Shown one piece after another: positions 1-13,478 of a stretch of 64,000 nt of DNA; within the stretch, counting starts at the first letter, position 1; every line of letters starts with the position of its first letter. This stretch comes from Dermatemys mawii (Eukaryota > Chordata > Testudines > Dermatemydidae), in contig ML677358.1 in assembly GCA_007922305.1 (NCBI GenBank), forward strand, positions 12,107,343 to 12,171,342, written 5' to 3'. Both the position numbers and the translations under genes were made by a program. Under the pieces are notes generated by a model that was not told the DNA's origin, made no database searches, and saw nothing but the letters and a program-made list of their open reading frames with translations.

Positions 1-735
1 AAATGTTTGAAAGTCAGTCCACTCAAGAATGATCCTTTACCAACTAAGTACTTTATGGACATTTTAAAAACATTTAACCAAGTTACACAAATTAAGAACT
101 CCCCCCCTCCCCCCGCTTTACAAAATGTTATCCATATAAAGATATTATCACTATATAAGTAAATTCATATTAAAGGACTTCTTTAAAGGCACATTCCCCC
201 TCCCAAAGTCATAATGGAATAAACAAAAATACATTAGGTGACCATTTGAACCCAATTTTTCAACTTTTAAAGTTATAGGAGTTGCCATGCATTTGCCAAA
301 TGCAGGATGTTTATCTTCAGCACAGTGTGGTTATGTCTATTCATGGTAAACTAGTCACAGCTTAGTTTTTATGTAATGTGCACAAAAGGAATATTTTGTA
401 AAATTTGGCAAAGTTACTATAATTTTCCCCAAACAGAAAAAAAAGCCACTAGCAAAAAACACAATAAAAACCCAGTGAAAAATGTCACTGAATAGCGAAT
501 GAAACTCAAACCACTATGCAGTGCACATTATAAGCATTCCTCAAATATAAAGTACACATTGTCGACAATGAAAAGCTTGCAATTCTATAAGAATACAATA
601 AATAAGTCCTCAGCCTACTAAATATAGGCGTACAATTTTGTTGTTTCTATCTTCAAACCCACACACAGTTTCACCAGTTTATTGACTTTTCCACCCCCAA
701 TCCATTATGAAACTTCAACTTGAAGAATCTAAATA

Positions 736-1040
736 CAGTAGACTCTTGATTATCCAGGATGATAGGGAAAAAAATTAATCCTGGTTAATAAAATCCTGGA
801 TAATCACCATCCATAGGAAATATGGGGTGGGTGTGTGGTTCACCAGCCACCCTGTGCCGGGAAGAGCGGGTGTTGGTTCACTGGCTGCCCTGCTCCCTGC
901 TGGGTTTTTTTTCCTTTTGCACTTGGGGCAGCAACAAACCCAGAGCCGGCCCTGAGACTTACACATTTTTTTTTTTTTTTTGACATCCTGGTTAATCCAC
1001 ATCCTGGTTAACCCAATCCTGGATAATCGAGAGTCTACTG
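736..1040. mobile_element. pogo/Tigger-type MITE
   Basis: The inverted ends begin CAGTAGACTCT and continue to GATTATCCAGGAT on both sides, with one T/C mismatch. They are flanked by TA on each side (734-735 and 1041-1042), the target duplication of Tc1/mariner-pogo elements. The 305-base interior has no transposase and contains an A-rich and a T-rich stretch plus further CCTGGTTAA repeats next to the ends. It is non-autonomous. Confidence 0.85.
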
Positions 1041-1170
1041 TATGTTATAAACTATGTTTGATTAATACTGAATCGATTCTCCTCCCCCTGTGATTTTTCT
1101 TCTAGAACTTTTCCTTTTGTAAAGCTAGATTTGGGGTAGAAGACTGGATATTTAATTTTGAATACTAGTT

Positions 1171-1229
1171 AAAGAAAAGAACAGAAAAGAGAAAAAAGAA
1201 AAAAGAAAAGGAAAAAAAGAAAAGGAAAC
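1171..1229 (+). repeat. A/G-rich simple repeat
   Basis: About 60 bases composed almost only of A and G (GAAAA-type units). Confidence 0.8.
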
Positions 1230-4200
1230 TTCCGATTATGTTCCCAAAGCCATGCTTCAGTCTTTTCTTACTGTTCTGGGATCAACCTCTGAAACGATTA
1301 GGGGGTCAGTCATATACTACATAACAGAAAGACTCCATAATTTTATGAATATTTTTCAATTCTGTCCTTATGCAGTTCTTCGTAATTAATTCGCTCAAGC
1401 CAGATTTCCACTAATACAGTTATAGTAGTATCATCCACCTGTTATGTATCAAATCCTTATAAACACTCGATTACTTTTGTAAATGTAGGGGCTCTTCATA
1501 AAATCCCTTTATTGGGTAAAATGTACGTTTGATCAAAGTCTTCCTTCTCCATGTAAATTTCAACAGACATGGTAGACGGATGCAAACATACAGATATAAA
1601 GACACTATCACTTGAATTCTACCAAATGTAATTGGGAATATGGACTATCAATCTTTCAGTCAACCAACCAAGAAGGTGAGGATAGTTACGGAAACAGTTT
1701 TGAAATTTCAGCATACTTTAAAGTTGTGTTAGGTGGCATTTCTTTCTCAAAACAATAAAACGAAATGAAGACTCAGGCATTTCAGATAACTGCATCTGAG
1801 AATCTCTCAACTTTTGCATTCCATTTTTGTTGTCTGAGCAAATGACAGTCCTCCTGGTATAGTTCCCTCTGAATTCTTAGGCAACATCAGCAGCTTAGAC
1901 AATATTCTGCACTATTCCGTTTCAGGTGTAAAATCAGTAAGGTTAAAGTGAGAATGCATTTTCTCCTGTATGGATGAATACCTTTAGGAATGATCTACCA
2001 TTTTTCCTGTTCAGCCAGCCATCTTTGAACTATAAGTGCTGTTTCTTATAGGTTCTTCCTTTCCTCTACTTTAATCACTTGCAGCATTTAAAATGGTAAT
2101 CATGCAAGTTTAAGCCTGACTGGAAAAATATATCCAGGACAAAGCTTCAGTCATCTCTTTATATTGCCAATTTTGTGCAACACTGAAAGCGATGTTAGTA
2201 TGAACCAAGGCTAAATTTTTCTCATGTTCAGACCTTTACTTTTATGTTCTAAGCACAATTTTGTCATTTTTTAGGTGGCCAAGACAGAGAGAGGTTGCTC
2301 CTGAATGAAGCAGACAAAGAGTTGCTGAAGGCCTGGAAGAGGAACATCCATTACCAGGGTTATCTTCCAATGACGATTACAAAGCCGGCAAAGACAACTT
2401 ATCTCACTTTTGGAGCCATCAAACAGATCAATATTCTCGCTACATTTCAATAAACAAAGTTTTATCCAAAAGGACACGTCTTGAAGAAGAAATAAGCTTT
2501 TGGCTCTGTGAAATGAGCACAAATCCCTTCTGCCTTGCTACTTACCAACTTTTACAAATGTTAATATTTTACAGTATATTTCTTTCCATTTCAAAAGAAC
2601 AGTTGTTGCATGCACTGCAGCACACCAGAAAATGCCTGCCAAGCAAAATGCACTCTCTCCTGGCCACTTCAGGCCACAATGAACACCACTTGCAGTGTGT
2701 TGTGCACCGTGGCAGCGCAGATGGGTGCTGTACTCTCAAGAGGCACACAGATGGCAGGCTTTCTGCTAGGCCTAGCCTTCACTTCCCATCAAGCTGCACA
2801 GTTCAAGATATGAGGTGAACTCCCAAAGTTCCATATCACACTATCAGAAACAACCAACGGATGCAAGCCCAGTTCAGAGTGGCTGAAAAACATCTGGTTG
2901 CAGGCAGTTCTGAGATCAAAGAGTCCCCATACAGGAAGCTGCTGCAGAGCAGGAGCTGTTTCTGCACTCCCTGTCCCACAGAGGCTGCAGCCTGGCCCCT
3001 GCAGGGCTGGGAGACGGGGGGCATGCATGGGGAATTCCATCATCTCCACAGTGAAGGTGGGATGGAGGAATCACAGTGTATAAAAATGTGGCTACAAAAC
3101 TAAGAGACCCACCTGGTTCTTCAAGCACCAGAGCAGCTGGCTGGCTGCAATTTGACTCTCTTCCTAGAGGAGGAGCCCCTGTGTAGTTTGCCTAGCAGGG
3201 CAGACATCCAGAATAGGAGCTGACGGACAGCAAGAGGCCTCCTGGAGTGGAAGCTGCCTGATGCCCAAGTAAAGTCCCCCACTTTCAGCAGAGTCTCCTC
3301 TCCCACAAAGACCTACTGGCCCTTCTACTCGCACATACACACCCCGCCTCACTATTAATGGCACTCCTCCCCCACAAGTTACTCAAAATGTTTTATATTT
3401 TTCTTTATTTAAATTTTGTAAAACAGGAAGCAAAGTAAACTTTGGTTCGTGTTCAATAATCTAGATAAGAAGGAGTAGGAACTTCAAATTTAAAATTAGC
3501 CAAGTTAAAAAGTCAAGCTACGAATGGAGTTCAGCTACATACCAAGATATAGCAAGATGTCGTCCATGACATTTGTTTCTTGTAATCTGAATAATACAAA
3601 AGAAAAATGATGTCTGCTTCATTGTATTTCTTTTTGATGCATTGCCTAAAAACCTGAGATGTTTAAAAAACGACTTTTAATCAAACATATTATAGTAAAA
3701 TAAATGCCTAAGGAAGCCTAAAGTCTGGAAATACATAGAATAAGCCTATGAAGACCTAAAGTAAATGTGTGCGGAAAGGAGAAGTTTGCTTGTCATATCT
3801 TCAAAGGTCATTTTTTTTAAGAAGGTGGTACATGAAGCAATAACTTTTAGGAACCACCAGAATAAGTTAAGGCAATATTGTCTTCTTGACTATGCGAACA
3901 ACCTGAAACAACCCAGAAGTGTTAACTCCCTTGCCCCTCCACTGATAACATCAGGGTATTGACCGCAAAACCTAAAAATGACACTTTAAATGCCTGTATT
4001 TTTTAATTCGCAATCATTTTCACACTTCAGATGGGGAAGACAGAAATTAGGAGTTGAACTGAGGAGGGAAGAAAGATAAAGATGAAGGGAAAAAAGATCT
4101 TAAAGATGAAACACATTTCCCGATAAGGGATGCCAAACATAACAAGATACTGAACAAATCAGTATCTAAACCACACAAATTCCACCGCTGATTTTTGTGC

Positions 4201-4492
4201 AAATATCCCACTGTCACTAGCAAGAGTGCCACTGTGGATCAGGAACTGATACTACCTTGAAATTTTCACCTCATCCCACATATGAGAGTTAAAATGGAAT
4301 TACATCCTCTTCAAAAAGGATAAATGCAAATACTTCAGCACGACACACTAAAAATCTGTTAGGGTGTGTTTTAGTGACACACACAAATGTGGTGTTTATT
4401 CCAAATCCGGAATACTTTCTATATTGTGAGGAATACATTCTATATAAAATCACCCAAAAATGCCAAGGTTTTACTTAATCATATAAAATAGA

Positions 4493-4670
4493 AAGATTCA
4501 TCCCGACATGACCAAGTATTACAGAATATTACAGTATTAGAGAGATGAAAAATAGTAAGTCACATTAAATATCAGTTATGATATATCAGCTACACATTAG
4601 GGTGAAATAGTGTTTCATCTGTACTTTGAACTTCATGACTTATCTATTTGTATATTATATTCCTTCTATG
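4493..4670 (+). repeat. Direct duplication, copy 1
   Basis: Starts AAGATTCATCC and ends near TATTCCTTCTATG. It matches 5934-6112 almost base for base with scattered substitutions and small indels, in the same orientation, 1441 bases apart. No family is recognised; both copies include CTACACATTAGGGTGAAATAG. Confidence 0.85.
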
Positions 4671-4834
4671 GTGAATATTTCACAAAGTCTGGTAGGGAAA
4701 GAGCATTACAGGGCTTGCTTTTTGTAATCTTAACGGCACTTGCTTATCTTGGCAACCGAATTACAAATATTCCACACCCACTAATGAAATGCTTTTTAAA
4801 TGAACTTTAGAGTGCATGAAAAGGTAAGAACATT

Positions 4835-4950
4835 TTATAGTTGATTCTGTGTTTTAGAACTGAATAAGAAGTTATGTTAATTACTGATCTTTTTAAAGTA
4901 TTTTGAGATCTAAAGATGAAAAGCGCTATATAAGAGCAGATAGTATATTG
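4835..4950 (+). repeat. MIR/CORE-SINE 3' tail fragment
   Basis: Contains the typical tail TTTTGAGATCTAAAGATGAA followed by AGCGCTATATAAGAGC and a TAGTAT end, as in the other MIR copies of the window (for example near 31,420-31,470). Confidence 0.6.
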
Positions 4951-5933
4951 TAACTATTTTCTATTTGCAGCTTATGACACATCACCAGTAGATACCGGTG
5001 TAAAACTGAGTTAACAGGTCTCCAATTAAAGGCTTGTGTTCAATTATAGTAGTAGGCCTAACAGTTTGGTCTATTTAAGAACAGATTTATTAAATTTGTG
5101 ATGATCTGAGACAAGCAGTGATACAGAGTCTAATGTGTGGGTTCGTGAGATGATTTTTATAGCTTAGTCAGAAATGACTGCCTTATCACATAAATACTAA
5201 CATTTCCTTTCTTGCTCTGTTCCTAACCTGATGATTAAACTCACATGTTCTTAATCTAACTAGTTAACTGGAATACATTGGCTGTAAAGAAACAAGCCTC
5301 AGCAATTTTTCACAACATCAAAAGAACTAGAAATATCCACACTGATTAGTCTTTCATTATAAACTTAGTATCAATACATACACAAGACTAGATTTCTACT
5401 GAATGACTGCAAACACCAGATTACCCTGCCATGAGTTTTTCCTGCATAACCAGACAGCCTCAGAAAGTTCTTAAGTCTTCTAGTATTATAACAAAACAAA
5501 TATAAGCACGGAATATTTTGTGTTAGAATGATGTACTTGTCAGAAATAAAAATAGCATTCCCATAGTGACTCTTAAAACCTGCAATCAGAATAAGCCAAA
5601 TTGGCACTTCTGTCAGTATAGGGAAGAAATTACATTGCAACCACAAACAACCGATCATAGTTTTTTTAAGCTAAGTATTATGTAATGCTTGTTTGGCAAT
5701 AACAAAACACAGACTACTGATGGTAAGTGTTTATGTATTTTCTCCTCTTCGCAATTTAGTCTACAGTCATTTGATTTTAAGAGGATGAATCCGTATTACA
5801 TTTACTCCACAAATCAAAAAAACAGGTCAAGCAACACTGCCACAATATCTAGCGGCCATCAACAAAAGTAAGCACTGCTTACAGTAATTACCCTCAAAAT
5901 TTAGAAAAATGTACAAGTCTTATCTCAAATAAG

Positions 5934-6112
5934 AAGATTCATCCTGACATAACCAAGTATTATAGAATATTACAGTATCAGATAAAAACAGTAAGTCACA
6001 TTAAACATATCAGTTACAATATCATATCAGCTACACATTAGGGTGAAATAGTGAGTCATTCTGTACTTTGAACTTCATGACTTATCTATTTGTATGTTAC
6101 ATTCCTTTTATG
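5934..6112 (+). repeat. Direct duplication, copy 2
   Basis: Partner of 4493-4670. The shared segment is about 178 bases; the sequence between the copies is unrelated to either. The divergence suggests an old duplication or two insertions of one unnamed interspersed repeat. Confidence 0.85.
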
Positions 6113-9100
6113 TTATATTCACTCACTTATTGTATGGTTATATATTCTATTTGTAAACTTAGTAAAAACCAAAACCAACAAATTTGATTTAAATATAAGC
6201 ACTACATTGCAATTTTACAATCATTTTAGAAAGAATACACTGATGAAACACTGCAATCTGTTAGTCTGCAAAAGACTAGTCCAAGCACCACTAAAAATCA
6301 ATCATTCTGTGAAAATACACTCACTAATATATTATACACATCATTTTATTTACTTACTAGCTCAAATCAAAAGGAATTTTAATGGCATATCTCAGCAATT
6401 TAAAAACAATATTCCTATATAATTTTATTTTAATCAATAAAAAAGAATTAAACCACATATACCAGAAAACCAAAGTGAAGGTTTCTTGCTTGCTCCTTTA
6501 TACACACCACTAAACCCTGCCAGACTCTCTCCCTCAGCCGTCGCCAATGCTCATGTGCAGAAATATAAAGAAACTTCCTGCTCGCACAGATCACATCTCA
6601 TTCCTAACAGCCACTAGTTAATAAATAAAAAGCCCTTTGTATCTTGTGTAGGAGCTAATTATGTTTGTCTTACTTGCCTTTCAATAAGGAAAACAGTACT
6701 CCATAAAACAAGCATCTGTACTTACCACCCCCACCAGATATTACATTTATTAGCTCTGTATTGGCATTATAAAAATAAGCTTAATTGAGTAACTCATATA
6801 TTAACAGAAAGAAAATATCAGTAGAGCCCTGTAATTCAACAGGTTCACATTCTGCAAACAAGACTGTTTAACAATTATTGTCTCTGCTACAGACTGATGC
6901 CTGTTCAGAAGTCAAGCGATTTCACATGGTTTCCAGCCCCGACCCTCCAGAGCAAATAATGCAACTACATAATGCACTTATAATTATAAATAATGTTATC
7001 CCATTATAGAGATTTCTCTCTATTTCTCCCCCTCTCAGACAGGTGAACAAAAACAGGAGTGAACTCACTGCTCCACAAAATGTGGTACTTGGTCCACCTG
7101 TTATAGGTAGATTGCCTCTATTATTATTATGGTGATGACCAAATAAAACAAAAACATGGTCCTACAGACCCAGAAAGTTTTGAACACGCATGCATGCACT
7201 ATTCATACAGAATTCCATTCCACGGCTATGTCTACTTGAGCTGCTGCAAAGGAACGAACAACTGCCAATGAGCCTTGTGGTTCAGCATTTCTTAGTGCAA
7301 CTTCAACCACGACTAAATTTACTAACACCACAAAACCTGAAAGGATAACAAACGCACAGGGTGACTCAAACAAACTAAAAGTGACTTGGAACGATTAGAG
7401 CAGTGAGGGTCTCAGGCAATGAGAGACTAGATGCTCATTAAACGTGAAGTCCTACACTCAAGCAAGAAGAAAAAAAAAAAAAAAGGAAAAAAAAAAAAGA
7501 CAGTATAGGTGGAACAGAAGGAGAAACAAAACAGCAGCTACTCCAACCACAATACATTTAGCTTTATTTTGTCTCCTTAATATTGTCCAAGTATTACATT
7601 ATGTAATCAAACACATATGCAGTAAAGTTTTAATTAATACACTAAGGGAAAGGTGGAATGGAAAGGGAGTCTGTATGAGCAGAGAAGCTTGCAGGATAGA
7701 TTAATCACTGTTAAAATCTTTACAATTGCTGTTTGCAAGTAATTAACCTGACCAACACATTCTCATATTTAATGGAATTAAATGGGGCTCTGATTAGGCC
7801 ATTTGCAGGAACAGGGCCATACACTTTACTGTACATAGTGACAAGAATTTAAATGTGATGCAATAATTATAATTGAAATTCAATTTTTCTTCCTTCCAAC
7901 ACATACACTATATGTAAGATAAATACCCAGAATACCCAAAGAGACTAGAACACTTTATGTATACACAGGTGAGGGATCATAAATTAAAGAGAATAGCTAT
8001 TAATTATTATAACACTCCTTGACTACAGCCAGAAAGCAGACCAAGGTAAACTACAGCACATTATAGATTTCTAGCATTACACTCCTCCACCTACATACTG
8101 GAAAAAAAAAGAAAATACATAATAGAAGTTTCACTGAAAAATAAATCTGTGATTTGATCTCTATGTATTCTCGGTGCTTTGGGAAAGTCTGGTCAACTCA
8201 GATTCAATTACCAACAACAGATCAAGAATATATTCCAGAAATCAAAACTAATCTCTAATTCTACCAAGGAACACACTCTACCATTCTTTTTAAAGAAAAT
8301 GTGTTGAAATGTGCAGAAAGACATGTTCAGTGAGCAACAGCCATAAAGAGGGGTTGCAAAAAGTTAGCTAGCTTCTCACAAAGTGAAATAGTACTGGGAT
8401 TCTAGGTTGGAATCCAACTTCATCATGAAAAATTACAAACACAGCTTATTCAGCAGATCACTATTGGAACAGCATACAAAAGAACCACCCCCACCATATC
8501 CTTCACATTCCTCAAAAAAAACATAAAGCATGTGAGCAGAGGGGGAATATCAATTGTTCAGAAGGCTTGCATAAGCATTAAATAAAATAAGTTTCTAAAG
8601 AACAGCATCCATCCCTAGAGTGTCCAGCAAAAACATAAATGGCTCTAAAATGGTACACCCATTGTTTCAAAGTTATCACTTTCCTTCCTCACAATCCAAA
8701 CATTTAGCAGCCTTGCAAGAAATAAATTTCTCTCACCCTCCAATAGTGAGTTACTAATTATTTCTTTTAGCTAGGTGTTTGGCCAGTAGCAAAGGTTATT
8801 TGGTGTTATGTGTAGAATTTAAGTAGTTTGTCATTCCGTACGGATCTCTCTTCTTTACATCCGCAGCCTCCTTTTCAGAAAAAAGATTACCAGAGTCACT
8901 CCCCTTTCACACCTCCAAATTTGAAATGAGCCTCAGGAGGAGGCTTCTGACCCAAAGGTAAAGCACCTTCAAAAGGCTGTATATTCAAAGAGGAATGAAC
9001 TCCCAAAGGAACCAAGGATCATCAAGCCTTCCCACATTCGGTTCCAAGTGCATGGCATACTTCTTCTATTTTCTTTTCTATAAGAAACACAAACTCTACA

Positions 9101-11117
9101 TTCACTTGTCCAGGATATGTAAAACTTTATTTCATGAGACTATAAAATGTGGTACTTCTATTCATGCACACGTATCAAGAGTGAAGGAACGGATTTTGTA
9201 TCTGTTCTAATGAATAGTCATTTTTTCTAGATTGCCTTAAAAGAGGGGTGTGAAGCTTAGATTTTCAGGAAAGTCATTAACTTAACACAGATATTATGAA
9301 AGAACACAAACCACTTTTAGCCTGACTAGTACAGCTTGCTCTGATATTAAAGACATGAACAATACCCATTTAAATTTCAAATATCTGTTTTTGGCGAGAT
9401 GGATAGCTTCTTATCTTTTTCAGTACTTCTACTGTGAAATGTAGTTTTTCTAAAATTTCTGTTTCTGCCATAGTTGCATAGCCCAGAGTATTGAGGACAC
9501 AAATACTTATGCAGATGAAATTTTTAAGTCAGGAAGAATCCTGGATTTTTTCATTTAACAGTGACTATTATAGTGTAAAACTAGAGAGTGGTTTACACTG
9601 TATGTTCTCTGCTGAAATGGTTGTCACAGACCTTACTAAAATCTGCCGCAGAATTCTCCAATAACTTAAGGTTCTTTAATAAGCCATATTTCAAATATAT
9701 GTCTTGCACTATTCACTATACATCAGAAATAGGAGACGATCCTGGAAAACAAAGCATATCAGTTGTACCATTCATGCTTACAAGCAGGCAAGCCAGCACA
9801 AGTTATCTCAGTGCTCCTGGGCATCATGCCACTGACCTTCCTCTCAGAACTATGCATTTCCAAAAGGTACAAATCACACTTATTTTCAGCATTATTCTAA
9901 ATAAAACTTGTTTAAGCAGATTAGGGATTCAATATCACCAAAACATCTTAACAGAAGTCTTCAGGTGTCTTTAAAAAATCCAAGACTTCGGCTAATGCCT
10001 TTTGTTTGGAAAGACTTGCCAAGATTGGTAGGTACAAAATCCAGAGGGCTTCAGACCCTGGGTTTTAGTTTATTTTAAAATTATCTCCCCTGCCAGACAC
10101 CAGAGAACTGTTCAGGCCATGCTCCATTTATTGCTAGTCCTAAAAAAGATCAAGCAAACTTTCCGGAGATGGGGAAGGAAGATACATTCATACATCAGAG
10201 CTTTGCTACTTCTCTTTTCAAAATATTAATGCAAGCAGAAGTAAATCTTTCTGCTTGGTACAAGAAAGGGATTGGCCTAACAAGAAACAATGCACGCTTA
10301 AATTAGAGTGTCTGAGCATTTGTTAAATATACTTATTGAAATCCACCAAAATCTCAGTAAAGATCTAAGCAGATGGACCAGAATGTCTAATTTGTAATTC
10401 ATAGTCAGTAGGAGAACGTTGGTATTATCAAAAATATTGATGTGCAACCAAACGTAAGAACAGTAAATTATTATTGGGTATCTAAAGACAATCAGATTAG
10501 AAAATATTAAGTAGCTAAATAGACAAGAATTCCCCATATTCCAAATGACAAAAAGCTATATGCTTTCTTTCTGAGTATTAGCAAATATGATTGCCTTTCA
10601 TGGAACATTTGCTGCAATGATCTGCTATCCTCACCTCCCTACTTCTCCTACAGAGCTGCTACTACACCTTAATTGCTCTAAAAGTCATCCTGTTTAAAGT
10701 TTACCAGCATTTAGATGCTTTTTTTTTTTTTAATCTGCTCATCCTGGAGTACTTCTCAGAAATATAAAGTAAGACTTAACAAGTTTAGTTTCACTTTCTA
10801 TACACAGAAGGAGCTGAAATGTAGCCAAGGAAGAGTAGTACTAAACAAACTTCAATAATTTATTGTAGTATACTTAATTTCCAGCCACTTCACACTCTTT
10901 TCCCTCCTGCTTACCATCAGCATCAAAATATTTTCAGAACAACATGCTTCTCCCCCAAAGGCTGAGGAAACCGCAATAAAGATGACCTTGCACCAACAGC
11001 TTTATGTTACAGGGCTAACTTCCCTATCATAGAGAAACATGCTACCATTGAGGGGCCTTAAATATCAACTGATTCCAAAAGGAACACAGCACTTTAGTGC
11101 CAAGATATGCCTACTTG

Positions 11118-11407
11118 GGGCACAGCTACACTACAGATAATACAGTAAATTAGCCACAGTGCTGCAGCTGTGATGCTATATCATAGTGTTGATGCTTCCT
11201 ACGTTGACAGAAGGGTTTTTTCTTCAAATGTAGTTAATCCATCTCTCCAAGAGGCAGTAGCTAAGACGATAGAAGAATTCTTCCACTGATTTTTAGCCAC
11301 ATCTGCACCAACGGTTAGATCAATCTAACTATAGCAGCCAGGGTGAGAAACTTCTTTACAGGCCTAAGCAACATAGATAGGTTGATCTAATTTTAACCAG
11401 GCCTTAG
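11118..11407 (-). mobile_element. MITE with GCTTGTCTACAC-type ends (old copy)
   Basis: A diverged copy in reverse orientation of the element at 47726-48019. It shares CAGCTACACTAC, a central block around ACGTTGACAGAAG, AGAGGCAGTAGCTA and a CCAGGCCTTA end. No coding capacity. The superfamily is uncertain. Confidence 0.55.
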
Positions 11408-12179
11408 TAATAAGTTTAGCCCTCTAGAGATCTCTCAGTACCAATGACAGACCCACATGACATGTTCCTTGAAAGCTGTCTTTAGCATCAGACTACAAGA
11501 CTTAAATCTCCAAAACAACATTCTCAGTGCTGATGAAGCCTCAGGGCCCATAGAAGACTTGGGTACTACAGCCACAGAACCCAAATCTATCCAATACCAA
11601 CTTCATCAGTGTAAGCCTCTGATTTGCCTAGTTTTGAGCTCAAATGCAACCTAAGTTCCTTCACAGGGACATAAGGCTGAGCTGTTGCGGGATCCAGGAA
11701 TCAAACTGGGAAAGCTGTCTTGGTGAAGGAGGCAAGAAACCTCTGCTGCCCGTCCATGCTGGCTGGAAGTATGAAGGCCGTACACTGTGCAGGGAAACGA
11801 AAAGTCCCAAAGCAGAACAGCAAGTTCTCACATACAACTCCAGGAACACAACTCCAACCCTCTTTCTTCTCCCAGAGGCCCAAACAGTCCTAGGTGCCAC
11901 CCCGCACTTCTGTAGCCATGGCGGAGAAAAATGAGTGGTGAGACAGAAGGAAGTTACAGTCCCCAATGGGCTGCTCCCAGAACCCACCTGGAGCTCAGCA
12001 GAACTTCCCACCAGGGCCATGTATAAAGAATCTGCATGTCAAACCCCATCCCAGGTCACCCCACATATGGTCGATGTTCTAACAGGCCGTGGACCTGGGG
12101 CAGGTTCCAAACAGAACTCGATTCTACCCCTCCCCCCACTTCTCTCCCCCCCCACCTGACTCCCACACCACCCCCATCC

Positions 12180-12560
12180 CCTCAGACCCTGTCAGTGGCG
12201 CATGCGCAGCGCCAGTCCCCTCACCGTTGCCAGGTGATGACTTTCCCTCCCCGCCGTTCTCAGCAGCAGCAGGTTCCTCCGCCTCTTTCTACCCCGGGGT
12301 CCGCTGTGGGCCCCGCCGCTTTTCTCGGCTCTTCCTCCTTCCACAGCTGCAGCCGCTGCCGAGCACGAAGCAGCAACTCAGCCCCGACGCAATCTGACCC
12401 GCGGCCCGCTCCGTAACTGGAGCTCTTCGGCTGGTAGGGTCCCCAACGGATCAGCGGCGGCGGCGGCGGCGACTGGCGGAAATGACGCGTTGACTGGCAG
12501 GTGCAGCAGCGCGCGCGCGCGCGCGCCCCCGCCCCCAGGGTCACGTGCAGCGGGAGGTGG
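12180..12560. promoter_or_regulatory. CpG-island promoter
   Basis: This is the only CpG island in the window. It contains the palindromic NRF-1-type site GCGCATGCGC (12198-12207), an E-box CACGTG in USF context (12542-12547), GC-box-like CCCCGCCCCC (about 12527-12536), a CRE-like TGACGCG (12483-12489) and an alternating CG stretch (12510-12526). The mix is typical of a housekeeping promoter. Direction is taken from the minus-strand splice donor at 12224. Confidence 0.75.
12225..12500 (-). other. FAM13B: Probable non-coding first exon in CpG island (FAM13B candidate)
   Basis: Read on the minus strand, this GC- and CpG-rich block ends in a strong splice donor, AACG|GTGAGG, with GT at 12224-12223. 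It has no ATG on the minus strand, as expected of a 5' UTR exon. It carries a short GCC/CGG repeat (12454-12471). Synteny is the basis for the name: in human 5q31 FAM13B lies next to WNT8A and is transcribed away from it, as here. No coding exon of the gene is visible, so the assignment is inference. Any other CpG-island gene transcribed leftward would fit the sequence equally well. The transcription start is not fixed. Confidence 0.5.
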
Positions 12561-12905
12561 GGTGCTGAGAAGGGAAGCGAGACGGGGAGGGAGGGAGAGG
12601 AAGGCTGGGGAGCAGGGACAGACCAGAGAGTGGGCGGGACGAGGTGGGGGAGACGGGGATGGAGGCTGAAGGGGAGGGGGAGAGCTGAGGGAAAGGCGGG
12701 GAAACTGGTGAGGTAAAGAGAGAGGGGGCTGGGGGAAAGCAGGGGCTGGATTATGGGGGGAGCTGGGGCTAGGAGGAGGGGAAGAGGGAGCTGAGGGTAG
12801 AGAGGAGGGGTGAGCTGGGGGGAAACCAGGAGGGAGCTGGGGGAAAGCAGGGGCGGATGATGGGGAAGCTGGGGGATTGGGGGAGACTTGAGTGAGATGT
12901 GGAGA
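12548..12905 (+). repeat. G-rich polypurine tract next to the CpG-island promoter
   Basis: About 350 bases are almost entirely purine on the plus strand, with many GGGG and GGGAG blocks and repeated GAGCTGGGGG-like units. The opposite strand gives long Pro/Ser-rich open frames (up to 253 codons) only because stop codons are rare in such composition. The tract could form triplex or G-quadruplex structures (inference). It sits directly upstream of the minus-strand promoter. Confidence 0.7.
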
Positions 12906-13435
12906 AAAGGAATAGAGGATAGACACAGTGGAAGAAAGTGTGAGGAAGGAGAACAGTACAAAATGTGCTGTGGTTTTTCAGTAGTGAGTGTCAAGCCCTT
13001 TGCAGTCGGTGCTTCTGACACCCCAGAAAAGACCCCAGTCAGATAGCTTTGTTTCTTTCTAAATATTTCCCAGGCACCAAGTGATTTACAAACATTTTTT
13101 AAAAATAAGGAATGTGCCAGGGAAGGAATTTACCTGATGTGCATGGCATGGAAAGTCAGAGAGAAGTGTGATTGTGGCATTCATCATGTGTAATACAGAG
13201 CCAAGCACATTGCTAATAAGGATCTGAGCACCTGTTCAGATTGAGCAGACTCAAGCGTAGTCTTAAGAAACCATTTGAAAGAACCTCATGCTTTAGGTAA
13301 AACTACCAAATCTCTGCACTGCCATGAAATCAGACTAGGATTCCTGAACATACATGTTAAGGCATATGTCTGTACAACAGAAATTAACAAATCCATTCTC
13401 ACCCAGGCAGTAGAACCAGGTGGAGATAGATATAG

Positions 13436-13478
<43 letters not shown>

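Larger units (their letters stand above)
1..12222 (-). other. AT-rich non-coding region, probable first intron of the minus-strand gene
   Basis: No coding exon is recognised on either strand; the open frames are short and unrelated to anything I know. If the CpG-island exon at 12.2-12.5 kb is FAM13B, this is the 3'-ward part of its intron 1 and the coding exons lie beyond the left edge. Repeats are sparse compared with the rest: a Tigger MITE, one direct duplication, one MIR tail and one MITE. A GC-richer patch lies at about 2590-3370. Confidence 0.45.

Noticed and set aside
1..12222. Search for FAM13B coding exons on the minus strand
   Set aside because: None recognised; the region is treated as a probable intron.
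12260..13021. 253-codon and 182-codon Pro/Ser-rich open frames on the minus strand
   Set aside because: They read through the polypurine tract, where stop codons are rare by composition; the translation is low-complexity and overlaps the promoter.
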